Assembly: GCF_000813985.1 (NCBI RefSeq) | Contig: NZ_JWLJ01000011.1 | Location: 124,001 to 188,000 of the forward strand | Length of the DNA stretch: 64,000 nucleotides | Origin: Ruegeria sp. ANG-R | Lineage (GTDB): Bacteria; Pseudomonadota; Alphaproteobacteria; Rhodobacterales; Rhodobacteraceae | Reading direction: 5' to 3' | Shown here: positions 46,013-57,105 of the stretch, piece after piece | Layout of the letters: every line of letters starts with the position of its first letter | Numbering within the stretch: the first letter of the stretch is position 1 | Notes under the pieces: generated by a model | The model's database searches: none | What the model was told of the DNA's origin: nothing | The model's input: the letters and a program-made list of their open reading frames with translations, nothing else | Translations under genes and position numbers: made by a program

Positions 46013-47227
46013 ATGTTCCGCCTGACCGAATACATGCACCAACTCGTCAAACCGACGCCGGTGCGCAAACGCCGGCCCGGCCCGGTAAAGCCGGTGGTGA
46101 TCTGGAACCTGACGCGGCGCTGCAATCTGAAATGCCGCCATTGCTACACCGTTTCGGCGGATGTCGCGTTCCCCGGTGAGCTCAGTCACGAGCAAGCCAT
46201 GGTAACCCTTGAGGATCTGGGCCAATTTCGCGTCCCGGCCCTGATCCTCTCGGGTGGGGAACCACTGGATCGGTTCGATTTCTTCGACATCGCCAAACGC
46301 GCCCGCGAGTTGGTGCCGATGCTGGCACTGTCGACCAACGGCACGCGGATTTACGACGAAACCGCCGACATGATTGCCGACGTGGGCTTCAACTATGTTG
46401 GCATCTCGCTGGACGGGATCGGGGCCACAAATGACTGGTTCCGCGGCGTCGAAGGCGCTTTTGCCGACGCCCTGCGCGGTGTTCGCGAATGTAAGAAACG
46501 CGGCATCAAAGTGGGTCTGCGGTTCTGTCTGACCGAGGGCACACAACACCACCTGCCTGACCTGCTGCAGCTGTGTGATGATGAGGGGGTCGACAAGTTC
46601 TACCTGTCCCATCTCGTCTATGCCGGGCGCGGCGACAAGAATCGGGGTGAAGATGCCGAGCATCTGCGTACCCGTAAGGGTTTGGATTTGTTGCTGGAAC
46701 GCGCGTGGGAGGCTGCGTCTGGCGGTCGTTCTCTGGATATCGTGACCGGTAACAACGACGCCGATGCCGGATATTTCCTGAACTGGGTGCGGGCGCATTT
46801 TAATGATGCCAAAGCCGCGCATGTGCGGGAGCATCTGGCCGCGTGGGGTGGGAATTCCAGCGGGTTGGGTGTGGCCAATATCGACAACCTGGGGCGGGTG
46901 CATCCCGACACTTATTGGTCCGATTACACCGTGGGCAACGTAAAGACCCAATCGTTCTCGGACCTCTGGACCAGCGATGACCCGATGCTTGCCATGCTAC
47001 GCACCCGTCCGCGTCCTTTGAAAGGGCGTTGCGGAGCGTGCCAGCTGAAAGACGTCTGCGGTGGCAACACCCGCATCCGCGCTCTGCAACTGACCGGAGA
47101 CCCTTGGGCCGAAGATCCTGCCTGTTATCTGTCAAACCAAGAAATCGGCGTTACGGACGCAGGCGAGCGTCTGCAGGTCACGCCGTTCCGGGGGAAAAGC
47201 CATGATCCGGCGCATCAGTTCTTTTGA
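46013..47227 (+). CDS. nirJ: Heme d1 biosynthesis radical SAM protein NirJ
   Basis: The 404-aa enzyme has the radical-SAM triad CNLKCRHCY (37-45) and a C-terminal SPASM-like cluster region ([15 protein letters not shown] and DPACYLSN). It removes propionate side chains from didecarboxysiroheme to install oxo groups of heme d1. The 3' end overlaps nirN by 26 bp. Confidence 0.95.
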   Translation: MFRLTEYMHQLVKPTPVRKRRPGPVKPVVIWNLTRRCNLKCRHCYTVSADVAFPGELSHEQAMVTLEDLGQFRVPALILSGGEPLDRFDFFDIAKRARELVPMLALSTNGTRIYDETADMIADVGFNYVGISLDGIGATNDWFRGVEGAFADALRGVRECKKRGIKVGLRFCLTEGTQHHLPDLLQLCDDEGVDKFYLSHLVYAGRGDKNRGEDAEHLRTRKGLDLLLERAWEAASGGRSLDIVTGNNDADAGYFLNWVRAHFNDAKAAHVREHLAAWGGNSSGLGVANIDNLGRVHPDTYWSDYTVGNVKTQSFSDLWTSDDPMLAMLRTRPRPLKGRCGACQLKDVCGGNTRIRALQLTGDPWAEDPACYLSNQEIGVTDAGERLQVTPFRGKSHDPAHQFF

Positions 47228-48755
47228 CACTCTGAAAATCGGAACATTCTGTTCGTTGATGCTGGCTGGCACGGCATGGGCCGATGCCCCGTCGGACTAC
47301 GCCGAGCATTGTGCGTCGTGTCACGGCGAGAACCGCCTCGGTGGAGTCGGCCCGGCACTGATCCCCGAAACGCTGAAACGGATGCGCGGCCCCCGCGTGG
47401 CTGCCGTTATTGCTGAGGGGCGCACAGCCACGCAGATGCCTGCGTTTTCGCACGAACTCGACGCCCTGCAGATCGAGGAACTGGCGGGCTGGCTGAAATC
47501 TCCGCTGGAGACCAACCCCGAATGGGATGAGGCTGATATCATGGCCAGCCGCACGCTGGACGAGGATTATGCGCCGGTCGACGCGCCTGTCTGGGACAGC
47601 GATCCGATGAACATCACATTGGTGGTTGAGACCGGCGATCACCATGTCAGCGTTCTGGATGGCGATACGTTCGAGGTTCTGGACCGGTTCGAAACGCCGT
47701 TCGCGGTTCATGGCGGCCCGAAATTCAGCCCGGATGGACGGTACGTCTTCATCATGTCCCGCGATGGTTGGGTGCAGAAATACGACATTTGGGCGTTGCA
47801 GCAGGTGGGTCGGGTGCGCGCTGGTCTCAACAGCCGCAACATTGCCATGTCGGGCGACGGGAAATGGGTGGCTGTCGCAAACTATCTGCCGAACTCTCTG
47901 ACGCTGCTGTCGACCGAGGATCTGTCGGTGGCAAAGGTCATTGAGATCAAAAGCAAAAAGGGCAACCCCAGCCGGGTCTCAGCAGTCTACCAGGCACCAC
48001 CGCGCGAAAGCTTCGTTCTGGCGCTGAAGGATGTGCCTGAGATTTGGGAGGTCTTTTACGGAGCCAACCCACCGCAGTCCGGGCTGGGGCATGATTTCCG
48101 CATCGAGGGTCAGTTCAAGAACCCCGACCCCTTCCCCGTGCGAAAGATCACGACGCCCGACTATCTGGACGATTTCTTTTTCGACCAGAGCTATGAATAC
48201 GTGATGGGCGCGTCTCGTGATGGCAAGGGCGGGCAGGTGATCGATCTGGTGATCGGTCAGAAAGTAGCCGACCTGGATCTTCCGGGGATGCCTCACTTAG
48301 GTTCGGGGATTACCTGGAAACATGGCGACAGCACCGTGATGGCCACACCGCATCTGACCGATGGCGCGGTGTCGGTGATCGACATGGACAGCTGGGAAAC
48401 GGTCAAACGGATCGAGACCGAAGGCCCCGGGTTCTTCATGCGCAGCCATGAGAATTCACCTTATGTCTGGGCCGATGTGTTCTTTGGGCCAAACAAGGAT
48501 GCCATGCACGTGATCGACAAGCAAAGCCTTGAAATTGTTAAAACTTTGCGCCCGGCACCGGGCAAGACCGTGGCACATGTTGAGTTCACCAAGGATGGTA
48601 GCTACGCATTGGTTTCGATCTGGGAAGATGACGGCGCGGTAATCGTCTATGACGCGCAAACGCTGGAAGAGGTCCGCCGCCTGCCGATGCGCAAACCATC
48701 TGGGAAGTATAATGTCTGGAACAAAATCACCTTCTCGGAAGGCACCAGCCACTGA
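47202..48755 (+). CDS. nirN: Cytochrome cd1-like protein NirN
   Basis: The 517-aa periplasmic protein is a NirS paralog with signal peptide (to about AWA, 27), heme motif CASCH (37-41) and an eight-bladed d1-binding propeller. It lacks the long N-terminal extension of NirS. NirN binds d1 and passes it to NirS during maturation. Its start lies inside nirJ; the small membrane-protein gene overlaps its 3' end by 44 bp. Confidence 0.93.
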   Translation: MIRRISSFDTLKIGTFCSLMLAGTAWADAPSDYAEHCASCHGENRLGGVGPALIPETLKRMRGPRVAAVIAEGRTATQMPAFSHELDALQIEELAGWLKSPLETNPEWDEADIMASRTLDEDYAPVDAPVWDSDPMNITLVVETGDHHVSVLDGDTFEVLDRFETPFAVHGGPKFSPDGRYVFIMSRDGWVQKYDIWALQQVGRVRAGLNSRNIAMSGDGKWVAVANYLPNSLTLLSTEDLSVAKVIEIKSKKGNPSRVSAVYQAPPRESFVLALKDVPEIWEVFYGANPPQSGLGHDFRIEGQFKNPDPFPVRKITTPDYLDDFFFDQSYEYVMGASRDGKGGQVIDLVIGQKVADLDLPGMPHLGSGITWKHGDSTVMATPHLTDGAVSVIDMDSWETVKRIETEGPGFFMRSHENSPYVWADVFFGPNKDAMHVIDKQSLEIVKTLRPAPGKTVAHVEFTKDGSYALVSIWEDDGAVIVYDAQTLEEVRRLPMRKPSGKYNVWNKITFSEGTSH

Positions 48756-48975
48756 GGGCAGATGGCCGGTCTGGAAACTGGCCATTCTGCTTTATCCGGC
48801 CACGGCGCTGACCGTAGCCATCAACCTGTTTCTGGCCGGGCTGATCCTGCACAGCGCCGGGTTTGGCGCCATTGGCCCGATCCCCGCAATCCTGTGGTCG
48901 ATCCCCTTGGGCGTACCTGCGGCGTGGCTGGCCGGGCGCTGGGTGCGTGGGTTGATGGACGAGGCAGATAGCTGA
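48712..48975 (+). CDS. Small two-helix membrane protein linked to nirN
   Basis: The 87-aa frame from ATG 48712 overlaps nirN by 44 bp. It has two hydrophobic helices (about 21-45 and 52-72) joined by SAGFGAIGPIP and an acidic end LMDEADS. It resembles small conserved membrane proteins at the end of denitrification operons, but I cannot name a family. GGGAAG lies 6 nt before the ATG. Function unknown. Confidence 0.65.
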   Translation: MSGTKSPSRKAPATEGRWPVWKLAILLYPATALTVAINLFLAGLILHSAGFGAIGPIPAILWSIPLGVPAAWLAGRWVRGLMDEADS

Positions 48976-49007
48976 TTTTAAACACAAAAATCAGAATTTC
49001 ACGGCAC

Positions 49008-49021
49008 CTGACCTAAGTCAA
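49008..49021. promoter_or_regulatory. Fnr/Dnr-type box upstream of the nos operon
   Basis: Plus strand CTGAC-CTAA-GTCAA; minus strand TTGAC-TTAG-GTCAG. One base from the palindrome. It lies 58 bp before the ATG at 49080. Confidence 0.75.
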
Positions 49022-49079
49022 GTATAGCCCAACCCGAATCCCCTAAAACGCAGGCATAGCTTCCCGAGTCGGAGTCTCC

Positions 49080-49544
49080 ATGCCTGCCCTCGTCCCTTTG
49101 CACAATCTCTCTGCCCGCGCATTCCGCGCGGCGGCTGGGTTGGCGGGCATCTTCCTTTTGGTGTTGCAGACCGTCGCACCGGCGCTGGCGAGTCCCGGTG
49201 AAAGTGTCTGGGTGGAGATCTGTTCGGAAGGCGGCGCGGTCTGGGTCGAAGTTGACCTTGAAGAAGGCGGTGAAGACCCGACCGCGGCCTGTCCGAAATG
49301 CGCCGATTGCGCACTGTGCGCCGTCACCAGCGCGGCACCTGTGCCCGAGCTGACGCAAGTGCCGCAAATCGGAATCTTCCATGTTGTACAGGTTCTAAAC
49401 AGCAAATCTTCCGTGTTGTACAACTCGGATCGACTGTGGCCTGAAACCCGGGGACCCCCGTGCCCGACCCAAGAAACAACTGAACGCGCCCTGCGCGCGT
49501 CCATGGCGTCCACCCTAACTATCGGAGGTGCGCCGTGGTCGTAA
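49080..49544 (+). CDS. Secreted cysteine-containing protein preceding nosR
   Basis: The 154-aa frame has an N-terminal hydrophobic segment ending ALA (about 37) and a cysteine cluster CPKCADCALC (about 76-85). It overlaps the GTG start of nosR by 10 bp, so it is the first cistron of the nos operon. The CxxCxxCxxC layout suggests a metal site; the resemblance to DUF2946-type secreted proteins is loose. A role in copper handling for NosZ is plausible by position only. Confidence 0.65.
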   Translation: MPALVPLHNLSARAFRAAAGLAGIFLLVLQTVAPALASPGESVWVEICSEGGAVWVEVDLEEGGEDPTAACPKCADCALCAVTSAAPVPELTQVPQIGIFHVVQVLNSKSSVLYNSDRLWPETRGPPCPTQETTERALRASMASTLTIGGAPWS

Positions 49545-51712
49545 GTCGCGCAATCCATTTTCTGCTGGCCCTTGTTCTGTCCTGCCTGATGGCGATCAGC
49601 GCCCATGCCGACAGCCTTGCCAGCTTCCTGCCCGAGATTGATCCCGCCGATCTGGCCCCCGGTGCCGATGCCTTTGGGCCGGTCCGCGATGACGTTCCGG
49701 TCGCCCCCGTCCTGAAGGGCGGTGAGACCGTGGCCTGGGCCTTCCTGACTTCCGATTTCGTGGGCACCACCGGATATTCCGGCAAACCCATCCATGTGGT
49801 TGCGGCCATCGATGGCGACGCGGTGTTGACCGGGGTGCAGCTGGTCAAACACTCGGAACCCATCGTTCTGATCGGCATCCCCAATTCGCGCATGGTTGAA
49901 CTGACCGAAGGCTATGCCGGGCTTGATCTGAAGATCGAAGCCGAGACCGGTGGTGAGGGGCATGACCTCGACATCATCTCGGGCGCGACGGTCACGATCA
50001 TGGTGATCGACGACAGCCTTGTGCGCGGTGGTATCAAAGTGGCGCGCGCGCTGGGGCTGGGCGGATTGTCTCCGCTACAGGCAGACGGGCCGAAACGCGA
50101 AGTCGATATGGCACAGGATGCCGTTTACGACTGGACAACGCTTTCGGGTGACGGCTCGGTACGGCGGCTGACACTGGATATCGGTCAGGTCAACGCGGCG
50201 TTTGAGGCCACTGGCGATCAGCGCGCCATCAAGCGGCCCGAGCCGGGCGAACCCGATGACACCTTCATCGACATGCACATGGCGCTGGTCTCGGTGCCGT
50301 CGATCGGCAAGTCGCTGCTGGGCGAGGCCGAGTATCAGAACATGGTGAACTGGCTGGATGAAGGCGAGCAGGCCATTCTGGTTCTGGGGCGCGGCGCTTA
50401 CAGCTTCAAGGGATCGGGATATGTCCGGGGCGGTATTTTCGACCGGATTCAACTGATACAGGGCGACAGCTCGGTTCGGTTTTTCGACAAACAGCAGCGC
50501 CGTTTGGGTACGGTTGCCGCGCCGGATGCACCCAGTTTCACAGAGCTGGATATCTTCAAGATTCCCGCCGATGCCGAGTTCGACCCGGCCGAGCCGTTCC
50601 GCCTGCAACTTCTGGTGCAGCGCGCCGTGGGTGCAGTCGAGAAAACCTTTCTGACCTTCGATCTGGGCTACAAACTGCCCGAACAATATCTGCTGCCGGT
50701 CGCGGCCCCTGTCGTGGTGGATGACGCAACCGGTGAAGCCGCCGCCAAAGCCGCGCTGTGGAAACGTATCTGGAAGGATCGCACGGTCGAGATTGCTGGT
50801 CTGGGCGTCATGCTATTGGTGCTGACTGCGACCTTCTTCTTTCAGTTCCACGCCACGATGAACGCCCGGGTCTTCTACTGGTTCCGCATCGGATATCTGA
50901 CCCTGACCCTGTTCTTCATAGGCTGGTACGCCAATGCGCAGCTGAGCGTCGTGAACCTGATGGCGCTGGCGGGCAGCCTGCGGACCGGATTCAGCTGGGA
51001 TGCCTTCCTGCTGGACCCGCTGGTCTTCATCCAATGGTTCGCCGTCGCTGCCGCGCTGCTGTTCTGGGGGCGCGGGGCCTATTGCGGCTGGCTGTGCCCG
51101 TTTGGCGCGCTGCAGGAGCTGACCAACAAGATTGCGCGGGCCTTACGAGTCCCGCAATGGACATTGCCCTGGGGTCTGAATGAGCGCCTCTGGCCCGCGA
51201 AATACATGGTTTTCCTAGGCCTTTTCGGGCTCAGCTTTGTCTCGATCCCGCTGGCCGAGAAATATGCCGAGGTTGAACCGTTCAAGACCGCGATCATCCT
51301 GAAATTCATGCGCGACTGGCCCTTCGTGGTCTTTGCGCTGGCCCTGCTGGGGATTGGGCTGTTCGTGGAACGGTTCTATTGCCGCTACCTCTGCCCTCTG
51401 GGCGGCGCGCTGGCGATCCCTGCCCGTATCCGCATGTTCGACTGGCTGCGCCGCTACAAGGAATGCGGCAGCCCCTGTCAGACCTGCGCCAATGAATGCC
51501 CCGTTCAGGCCATCCACCCAACCGGTGAGATCAATCCGAACGAGTGCGTCACCTGCCTGCATTGTCAGGTGCTTTACCAGTCCGAGGACAAATGTCCCGT
51601 CGTTATCCGCCAGCTCAAGCGGCGGGCCAAGACAGGGTCGGTCAACCTCAAGACCCCCCTCGGGCAACCACCGGCGAACCATCCGAACGCCAAACCGCAA
51701 ACCGTTTCCTAA
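49535..51712 (+). CDS. nosR: NosR, FMN-binding electron donor for N2O reductase
   Basis: The 725-aa polytopic protein has a periplasmic FMN-binding domain (about 60-200; flavinylation Thr in DIISGATVT), membrane helices (about 415-600) with [12 protein letters not shown] and CRYLCPLGG, and C-terminal 4Fe-4S motifs [13 protein letters not shown] and CVTCLHCQ. It transfers quinol electrons to NosZ. Translation starts at GTG 49535 after CGGAGGTGCGCC. The flavin comes from an ApbE-type transferase, which is notable given the broken nosX downstream. Confidence 0.95.
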   Translation: MVVSRAIHFLLALVLSCLMAISAHADSLASFLPEIDPADLAPGADAFGPVRDDVPVAPVLKGGETVAWAFLTSDFVGTTGYSGKPIHVVAAIDGDAVLTGVQLVKHSEPIVLIGIPNSRMVELTEGYAGLDLKIEAETGGEGHDLDIISGATVTIMVIDDSLVRGGIKVARALGLGGLSPLQADGPKREVDMAQDAVYDWTTLSGDGSVRRLTLDIGQVNAAFEATGDQRAIKRPEPGEPDDTFIDMHMALVSVPSIGKSLLGEAEYQNMVNWLDEGEQAILVLGRGAYSFKGSGYVRGGIFDRIQLIQGDSSVRFFDKQQRRLGTVAAPDAPSFTELDIFKIPADAEFDPAEPFRLQLLVQRAVGAVEKTFLTFDLGYKLPEQYLLPVAAPVVVDDATGEAAAKAALWKRIWKDRTVEIAGLGVMLLVLTATFFFQFHATMNARVFYWFRIGYLTLTLFFIGWYANAQLSVVNLMALAGSLRTGFSWDAFLLDPLVFIQWFAVAAALLFWGRGAYCGWLCPFGALQELTNKIARALRVPQWTLPWGLNERLWPAKYMVFLGLFGLSFVSIPLAEKYAEVEPFKTAIILKFMRDWPFVVFALALLGIGLFVERFYCRYLCPLGGALAIPARIRMFDWLRRYKECGSPCQTCANECPVQAIHPTGEINPNECVTCLHCQVLYQSEDKCPVVIRQLKRRAKTGSVNLKTPLGQPPANHPNAKPQTVS

Positions 51713-51726
51713 AAGGAGGAACGATC

Positions 51727-53634
51727 ATGTCGGAACATGACAAGAAACTGAACATCACCCGCCGCGGGATGCTGGGTGCAACCGCCACCGGCGCGGTGAT
51801 CGCCGGGACGGGTCTGGGCTCGACCCTGATGACCGCGCGCGAAGCCAGCGCTGCCGCGAAAATACATCTGGAGCCCGGCGAGCTGGACGAATATTACGGC
51901 TTCTGGTCCTCGGGCCAGACCGGCGAGCTGCGCATTCTGGGTGTGCCCTCGATGCGTGAGCTGATGCGGGTGCCGGTGTTCAACCGCTGCTCAGCCACAG
52001 GCTGGGGTCAGACCAATGAATCTCTGAAGATCATGACCGAGGGTCTGCTGCCGGAAACCAAGGAATATCTGGCCGCGAACGGTCAGGTCACCTATCTGAA
52101 CGGCGACCTGCACCACCCGCATATGTCCTTTACCGATGGCACCTATGATGGCCGCTATCTGTTCATGAACGACAAGGCCAACACCCGCGTGGCCCGCGTG
52201 CGCTGTGACGTGATGAAATGCGACAAGATCATCGAGATTCCGAACGCGATGGACATCCACGGGCTGCGTCCGCAGAAATATCCGCGCACCGGCTATATCT
52301 TTGCCAATGGCGAACACGAGGCCCCGCTGGTCAATGACGGCCAGATCCTCGACGATCCGTCGCAATACGTGAACATCTTTACCGCGATCGACGGTGACAC
52401 CATGGAGGTGGCGTGGCAGGTGATCGTCTCGGGCAACCTCGACAACACCGATTGCGACTATCAGGGCAAATACGCGTTCTCGACCTCGTACAACTCGGAA
52501 ATGGGCATGAATCTGGCCGAGATGACCGAGAACGAGCTGGACCATGTGGTCGTGTTCAACATCAAGGCCATCGAAGAGGCCGTTGCCGCCGGGAACTATC
52601 AGGAGCTGAACGGCGTCAAGGTCGTGGACGGCCGCAAGGGGGTCGAGGGCGACCTGACGCGCTATATCCCGATCCCGAACTCGCCGCATGGTGTGAACGC
52701 CGCGCCTGACAAGAAACACATCATGATCAACGGCAAGCTGTCGCCGACCGTTTCGGTGATCGATGTGGAAAAGGTCGACGCGCTGTTCTCGGACAACGCC
52801 GATCCGCGCTCGGCGGTGGTTGCCGAGCCGCAGCTGGGTCTTGGCCCGCTTCACACCGCGTTCGACAACCGGGGCAATGCCTATACCACCCTGTTCCTGG
52901 ACAGCCAGGTGGTGAAATGGGACATCGCCAAAGCCATTGAGGCTTATGCCGGTTCCGATGTTGACCCGATCCTTGACAAGGTGGATGTGCAATATCAGCC
53001 GGGCCACAACTCGACCTCTATGGGGGAAACCGCCGAGGCCGATGGCAAGTGGTTGATTTCGATGAACAAGTTCTCGAAAGACCGCTTCCTGAATGTGGGT
53101 CCGCTGAAGCCTGAAAACGAGCAGTTGATCGACATCTCGGGCGACAAGATGAAGGTGGTGCATGACGGGCCGACCTTTGCCGAACCGCACGACTCGATCA
53201 TCGTGCATCGGTCCAAGGTGAACCCGGTCAATGTCTGGGACCGCAACGACCCGATGTGGGAGGATGCCCGCAAACAGGCCGAGGCCGATGGCGTCGATCT
53301 GGAATACGGTGCGGATGAACCGATCCGGGATGGCAACAAGGTACGGGTCTACATGACCTCCATCGCGCCGGTGTTCAGCATGGAGAAGTTCACCGTCAAG
53401 CAAGGCGATGAAGTCACCGTATATGTCACCAATCTGGACGATGTGGACGACGTGACCCACGGATTCTGTCTGGCCAACTTTGGTCTGGCGATGGAGGTTG
53501 CACCGCAGGCGACCGCCTCGATCACTTTCATTGCCGACCGTCCGGGCGTACACTGGTATTACTGCCAGTGGTTCTGCCACGCGCTGCACATGGAGATGCG
53601 CGGCCGGATGTTCGTTGAGCCTCGGAGCGCGTAA
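51727..53634 (+). CDS. nosZ: Nitrous oxide reductase
   Basis: The 635-aa periplasmic multicopper enzyme reduces N2O to N2. A Tat signal NITRRGMLG starts the protein, marking clade I NosZ. The CuZ propeller has [10 protein letters not shown] and further His positions. The C-terminal cupredoxin CuA site is [12 protein letters not shown] (Cys613, Cys617, His621, Met624). AAAAGGAGGAACGATC precedes the ATG. Confidence 0.98.
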   Translation: MSEHDKKLNITRRGMLGATATGAVIAGTGLGSTLMTAREASAAAKIHLEPGELDEYYGFWSSGQTGELRILGVPSMRELMRVPVFNRCSATGWGQTNESLKIMTEGLLPETKEYLAANGQVTYLNGDLHHPHMSFTDGTYDGRYLFMNDKANTRVARVRCDVMKCDKIIEIPNAMDIHGLRPQKYPRTGYIFANGEHEAPLVNDGQILDDPSQYVNIFTAIDGDTMEVAWQVIVSGNLDNTDCDYQGKYAFSTSYNSEMGMNLAEMTENELDHVVVFNIKAIEEAVAAGNYQELNGVKVVDGRKGVEGDLTRYIPIPNSPHGVNAAPDKKHIMINGKLSPTVSVIDVEKVDALFSDNADPRSAVVAEPQLGLGPLHTAFDNRGNAYTTLFLDSQVVKWDIAKAIEAYAGSDVDPILDKVDVQYQPGHNSTSMGETAEADGKWLISMNKFSKDRFLNVGPLKPENEQLIDISGDKMKVVHDGPTFAEPHDSIIVHRSKVNPVNVWDRNDPMWEDARKQAEADGVDLEYGADEPIRDGNKVRVYMTSIAPVFSMEKFTVKQGDEVTVYVTNLDDVDDVTHGFCLANFGLAMEVAPQATASITFIADRPGVHWYYCQWFCHALHMEMRGRMFVEPRSA

Positions 53635-53635
53635 A

Positions 53636-54892
53636 ATGCGTTGGCCCCTGCTCATACCGCTCCTGCTCGGCTCGCCCCTTTGGGCGGCGGATTGGGATGT
53701 GCCCAACCGGGCAGGGGCCATTAACGAGATACTGGCGCAGGCGGCGGATGGGGACACCCTCCGCCTGAGCCCCGGCGTTTACACCGAAACGCTGGTTCTG
53801 GACCGGCCCGTTACCCTCGACGGGCTGGGACAGGCCACTATCGACGGACAAGGAAACGGTAGCGTCATCACCGTGACTGGGCCGGGCGTGACGGTGCGCG
53901 GGCTGACGGTGATTGGCTCGGGCTCAAGCCATGACGGGATCGACAGCGGCATCCAACTGACCAAAACGGCATACGCGCCGGTGGTCGAGGATAACGTGCT
54001 GCTGGGCAACCTCTATGGCGTCGACATTCACGGGGCCAAGGACAGCATCGTGCGAGGCAACCGGATCGAAGGGCGGCAGGACCGGCGGATGAACGACCGC
54101 GGCAATGGCGTTTATGTCTGGAACGCGCCGGGTGCAGTGGTTGATGGCAATGACATCCAGTACGGGCGCGACGGGATCTTTGTGAACTCGTCCAAGAAGA
54201 ACACCTTCACCAACAACCTGTTCCGCGATCTGCGTTTTGCTGTGCATTACATGTACGCTGATAATTCTATTGTCAGCGACAACGTCTCGATCGGCAACGA
54301 TCTGGGCTATGCGGTGATGTTCACGACCAATGTGACCGTGGCCAACAACGTCTCGATTGATGACCGCGAACACGGCGTGATGCTGAACTACGCCAACAAA
54401 AGCACCATCACCGGCAATGTGGTGATCGGGGCCGAGGAAAAATGCACCTTCCTCTATAACTCGAACAAGAACGAATTCACCGACAACTGGTTCCAGGGAT
54501 GCGGCATCGGCATCCACTTTACCGCCGGGTCTGAGCGCAACCGCATCGTTGGCAATTCATTCATCGGGAACCGGACGCAAGTGAAATATGTCTCGACCAA
54601 GTGGGTCGAGTGGTCCGAAGACGGGCGCGGCAACTACTGGTCCGATTTTGCCGCCTATGATGTGGATGGCAACGGCATTGCCGATGCCCCTTATCGCCCC
54701 AATGACAGTATGGACCATGTGCTGTGGACCCAACCCGCAGCCAAATTGTTGCTCGGCTCCCCCGCCGTGCAGCTGGTGCGCTGGTCGCAATCCGCCTTCC
54801 CGGCGCTGTTGCCGGGCGGCGTGATGGACAGCAACCCATTAATGCAAGCCCCTGAACCCCCAGCTATGAAAAAGGTGCCTCATGACGGATAA
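53636..54892 (+). CDS. nosD: NosD, periplasmic copper-insertion protein
   Basis: The 418-aa protein has a signal peptide ending LWA (about 17) and a right-handed parallel beta-helix of carbohydrate-binding (CASH) repeats with many GN/NN turns (GNLYGVDIHGAKDSIVRGNR). NosD helps build the CuZ centre with NosFY. The ATG at 53636 overlaps the nosZ stop region by 1 bp of spacing. The 3' end overlaps nosF by 11 bp. Confidence 0.95.
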   Translation: MRWPLLIPLLLGSPLWAADWDVPNRAGAINEILAQAADGDTLRLSPGVYTETLVLDRPVTLDGLGQATIDGQGNGSVITVTGPGVTVRGLTVIGSGSSHDGIDSGIQLTKTAYAPVVEDNVLLGNLYGVDIHGAKDSIVRGNRIEGRQDRRMNDRGNGVYVWNAPGAVVDGNDIQYGRDGIFVNSSKKNTFTNNLFRDLRFAVHYMYADNSIVSDNVSIGNDLGYAVMFTTNVTVANNVSIDDREHGVMLNYANKSTITGNVVIGAEEKCTFLYNSNKNEFTDNWFQGCGIGIHFTAGSERNRIVGNSFIGNRTQVKYVSTKWVEWSEDGRGNYWSDFAAYDVDGNGIADAPYRPNDSMDHVLWTQPAAKLLLGSPAVQLVRWSQSAFPALLPGGVMDSNPLMQAPEPPAMKKVPHDG

Positions 54893-55775
54893 GGCCCTGT
54901 CAATCGACCATGTTCTCAAGGACCGTGGAAAAACCCGCGTTCTTGACGATATCACACTGTTTCTTGACCCCGGCCAGCGCGTCGCTCTGCTGGGCCATAA
55001 CGGCGCGGGCAAGTCGACCCTGATCAAATCCATCCTCGGCTTGACGCCGATCCATGGCGGAGCCATTCGGATCGGGGATGCCACTCCCGGCAGCGCGCAG
55101 GCGCGGCGCGAGACGGCCTACCTGCCCGAAGCGGTGTCATTCCACCCGGCACTGACAGGCCGCGAGCAACTGACCCTGTTTGCCCAGCTTTCAGGCGCGA
55201 AGGCGGATGTACCCGGTCTGTTAGAGCGGGTCGGCCTGAGCGACGCTTTGGACCGCCGGATCGGAGCCTATTCCAAGGGGATGCGGCAACGTCTGGGTCT
55301 GGCGCAGGTGCTGCTCGGCCAGCCGAAAGTGGCGTTGCTGGATGAACCCACATCGGGCTTGGACCCAATCTCGCGGCAGGATTTGTATGCCATCATCGAT
55401 GAGCTGGCCGGGCAAGGCACCGCCGTTCTGATCGCCAGTCACGCGCTGACCGAGGTTGAGGCCCGCACCGACCGCATCGCCATCATGCGCAAAGGTCGTA
55501 TGGTGGCCGACGACACGCTGACCAACCTGTCGGCGCTGGCCGGTCTGCCGATCCGCCTGAAGGTACGCGCTAGCGCCAATCCTGATGTGCTGGCTGCTGA
55601 ACTGGGCGGTAGCCGGATCAACGGGGCATCCGTTGAATTGCTCTGCACGCCCGAAGACAAGATGGAGGCGCTGCGCCAGATCGCCGGGTTGGGCGACGCG
55701 GTAGCGGATGTGGAAATGACACCGCCCAAGCTGGAAGACCTTTATCGCCACTACGCACAGGAGGATTTGCAATGA
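54882..55775 (+). CDS. nosF: ABC transporter ATPase NosF
   Basis: The 297-aa ATPase has Walker A GHNGAGKST (38-46), signature YSKGMRQRLGLAQ and Walker B VALLDEPTSGLDP, then H-loop SHAL. With NosY and NosD it delivers sulfide or copper for CuZ assembly. ATGA overlaps with nosY. Confidence 0.95.
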   Translation: MTDKALSIDHVLKDRGKTRVLDDITLFLDPGQRVALLGHNGAGKSTLIKSILGLTPIHGGAIRIGDATPGSAQARRETAYLPEAVSFHPALTGREQLTLFAQLSGAKADVPGLLERVGLSDALDRRIGAYSKGMRQRLGLAQVLLGQPKVALLDEPTSGLDPISRQDLYAIIDELAGQGTAVLIASHALTEVEARTDRIAIMRKGRMVADDTLTNLSALAGLPIRLKVRASANPDVLAAELGGSRINGASVELLCTPEDKMEALRQIAGLGDAVADVEMTPPKLEDLYRHYAQEDLQ

Positions 55776-56593
55776 CCCGCTTCCTCGCCATCACCCGCAC
55801 CGAAATGCTGATCCTGCGCCGCAACCGCTGGCTGCTGGTCGCCACGCTGATCATGGTGCTGTTCGCCTTGGCGCTGACCTTTGCGGGCAGCGCGCCAACC
55901 GGCACGCTGGGGGTCGACATGCTGACCGTTTCGGTGGCCTCGATGACCACGCTGTCGGTCTATCTTGCGCCGCTGCTGGCGCTGATGATCGCCTTTGACG
56001 CCATCGCTGGCGACGTGGATCGCGGCAGCCTGTCCCTGCTGCTGTCTTACCCGGCAGGACGCGGAGAAATCCTGTTGGGCAAGTTCACCGCCCATCTGGC
56101 CGCGCTGGCCTTTGCCATGACCATCGGGTTCGGCACCGCCGGCGCAGTGGCTGCCTTCTTTGGCGGCGCGGGACCAGAGAGCTTGATGGCTCTGGCGCGT
56201 CTGATCCTCACATCCATCCTGCTGGGCGCTGTCTTTCTGGCGCTGGGATACCTGCTGTCCGCCCTGGCTAAGGGCGCCACGGCGGCAGCGGGGATGTCGG
56301 CCGGGCTCTGGCTGGTCTTTGTCGTCCTCTATGATCTGGGCCTGTTGGGGGCCGTCGTCATGGACAAGGGCGGCACCTTCACCCAATCCGTCTTTCCTTG
56401 GGTGATGGTGGCCAACCCGGCCGACGCGTTCCGTCTGTGGAACATTGCCGCAACCGAAGGCGTCGCGATAGCCTCCGGAATGACCGGGGCTGCGCAAGCT
56501 CTGCCGGTCTGGGCTGCGCCCGTTTCACTGCTGATCTGGCCGGTGATAGGCTTTGCCCTCGCCCGGGTCGCATTCTGGAGGGTCGAGCCATGA
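55772..56593 (+). CDS. nosY: ABC transporter permease NosY
   Basis: The 273-aa permease has six hydrophobic helices and starts MTRFLAITRTEMLILRRNRW. FDAIAGDVDRGSLSLLLSYPAGRGEILLGKF is typical of NosY and ABC-2 permeases. It forms the membrane part of NosFY. ATGA overlap with nosL. Confidence 0.94.
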   Translation: MTRFLAITRTEMLILRRNRWLLVATLIMVLFALALTFAGSAPTGTLGVDMLTVSVASMTTLSVYLAPLLALMIAFDAIAGDVDRGSLSLLLSYPAGRGEILLGKFTAHLAALAFAMTIGFGTAGAVAAFFGGAGPESLMALARLILTSILLGAVFLALGYLLSALAKGATAAAGMSAGLWLVFVVLYDLGLLGAVVMDKGGTFTQSVFPWVMVANPADAFRLWNIAATEGVAIASGMTGAAQALPVWAAPVSLLIWPVIGFALARVAFWRVEP

Positions 56594-57105
56594 AGCGCCT
56601 CGCCCTGATCGCATTGGTCGCGCTGGCGGCCTGCAAAGAAGAGGTCGCCGAGGCCCCCGATCCGGTCGACCTGACCCAGGATGCGCTGAGCTATTTCTGC
56701 CAGATGAACATCGCCGAACATGGCGGGCCCAAAGGTCAGATTCATCTGGAGGGATATCCCGCACCGCTGTTCTTCGCACAGGTGCGCGACATGCTGGCCT
56801 ATCTCAAAAGCCCCGAACGGGATGCCGACATCACCGCCGTTTATGTCAGCGACATGGGCATTGCGCCCAGCTGGCGGCAACCGGGCATCTCCAACTGGAT
56901 CGCCGCCGATGGCGCGACCTTTGTCGTCGGCGCCGATGTGGCGGGCGGTATGGGTGCGCGCGAGGTTGTTCCCTTTGCCGATCCCGCCGATGCCCAAGCT
57001 TTCATTCTCAGATATGGCGGTTCTGCCCTGCCTCTGTCCGAGGTCCCCGATACCGAGGTCCTCGGCCCCGTCGATCTGGACCTGATCCTGGAGACCCCCG
57101 CATGA
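56590..57105 (+). CDS. nosL: NosL copper chaperone lipoprotein
   Basis: The 171-aa lipoprotein has a lipobox LAAC (Cys15) and the copper-binding FCQM motif (Cys37, Met39). GGSALPLSEV-type C-terminal region. NosL delivers Cu(I) to apo-NosZ or NosD. ATGA overlaps with both neighbours. Confidence 0.93.
   Translation: MKRLALIALVALAACKEEVAEAPDPVDLTQDALSYFCQMNIAEHGGPKGQIHLEGYPAPLFFAQVRDMLAYLKSPERDADITAVYVSDMGIAPSWRQPGISNWIAADGATFVVGADVAGGMGAREVVPFADPADAQAFILRYGGSALPLSEVPDTEVLGPVDLDLILETPA

Noticed and set aside
51991..53757. 588-codon minus-strand frame over nosZ
   Set aside because: Shadow of nosZ.
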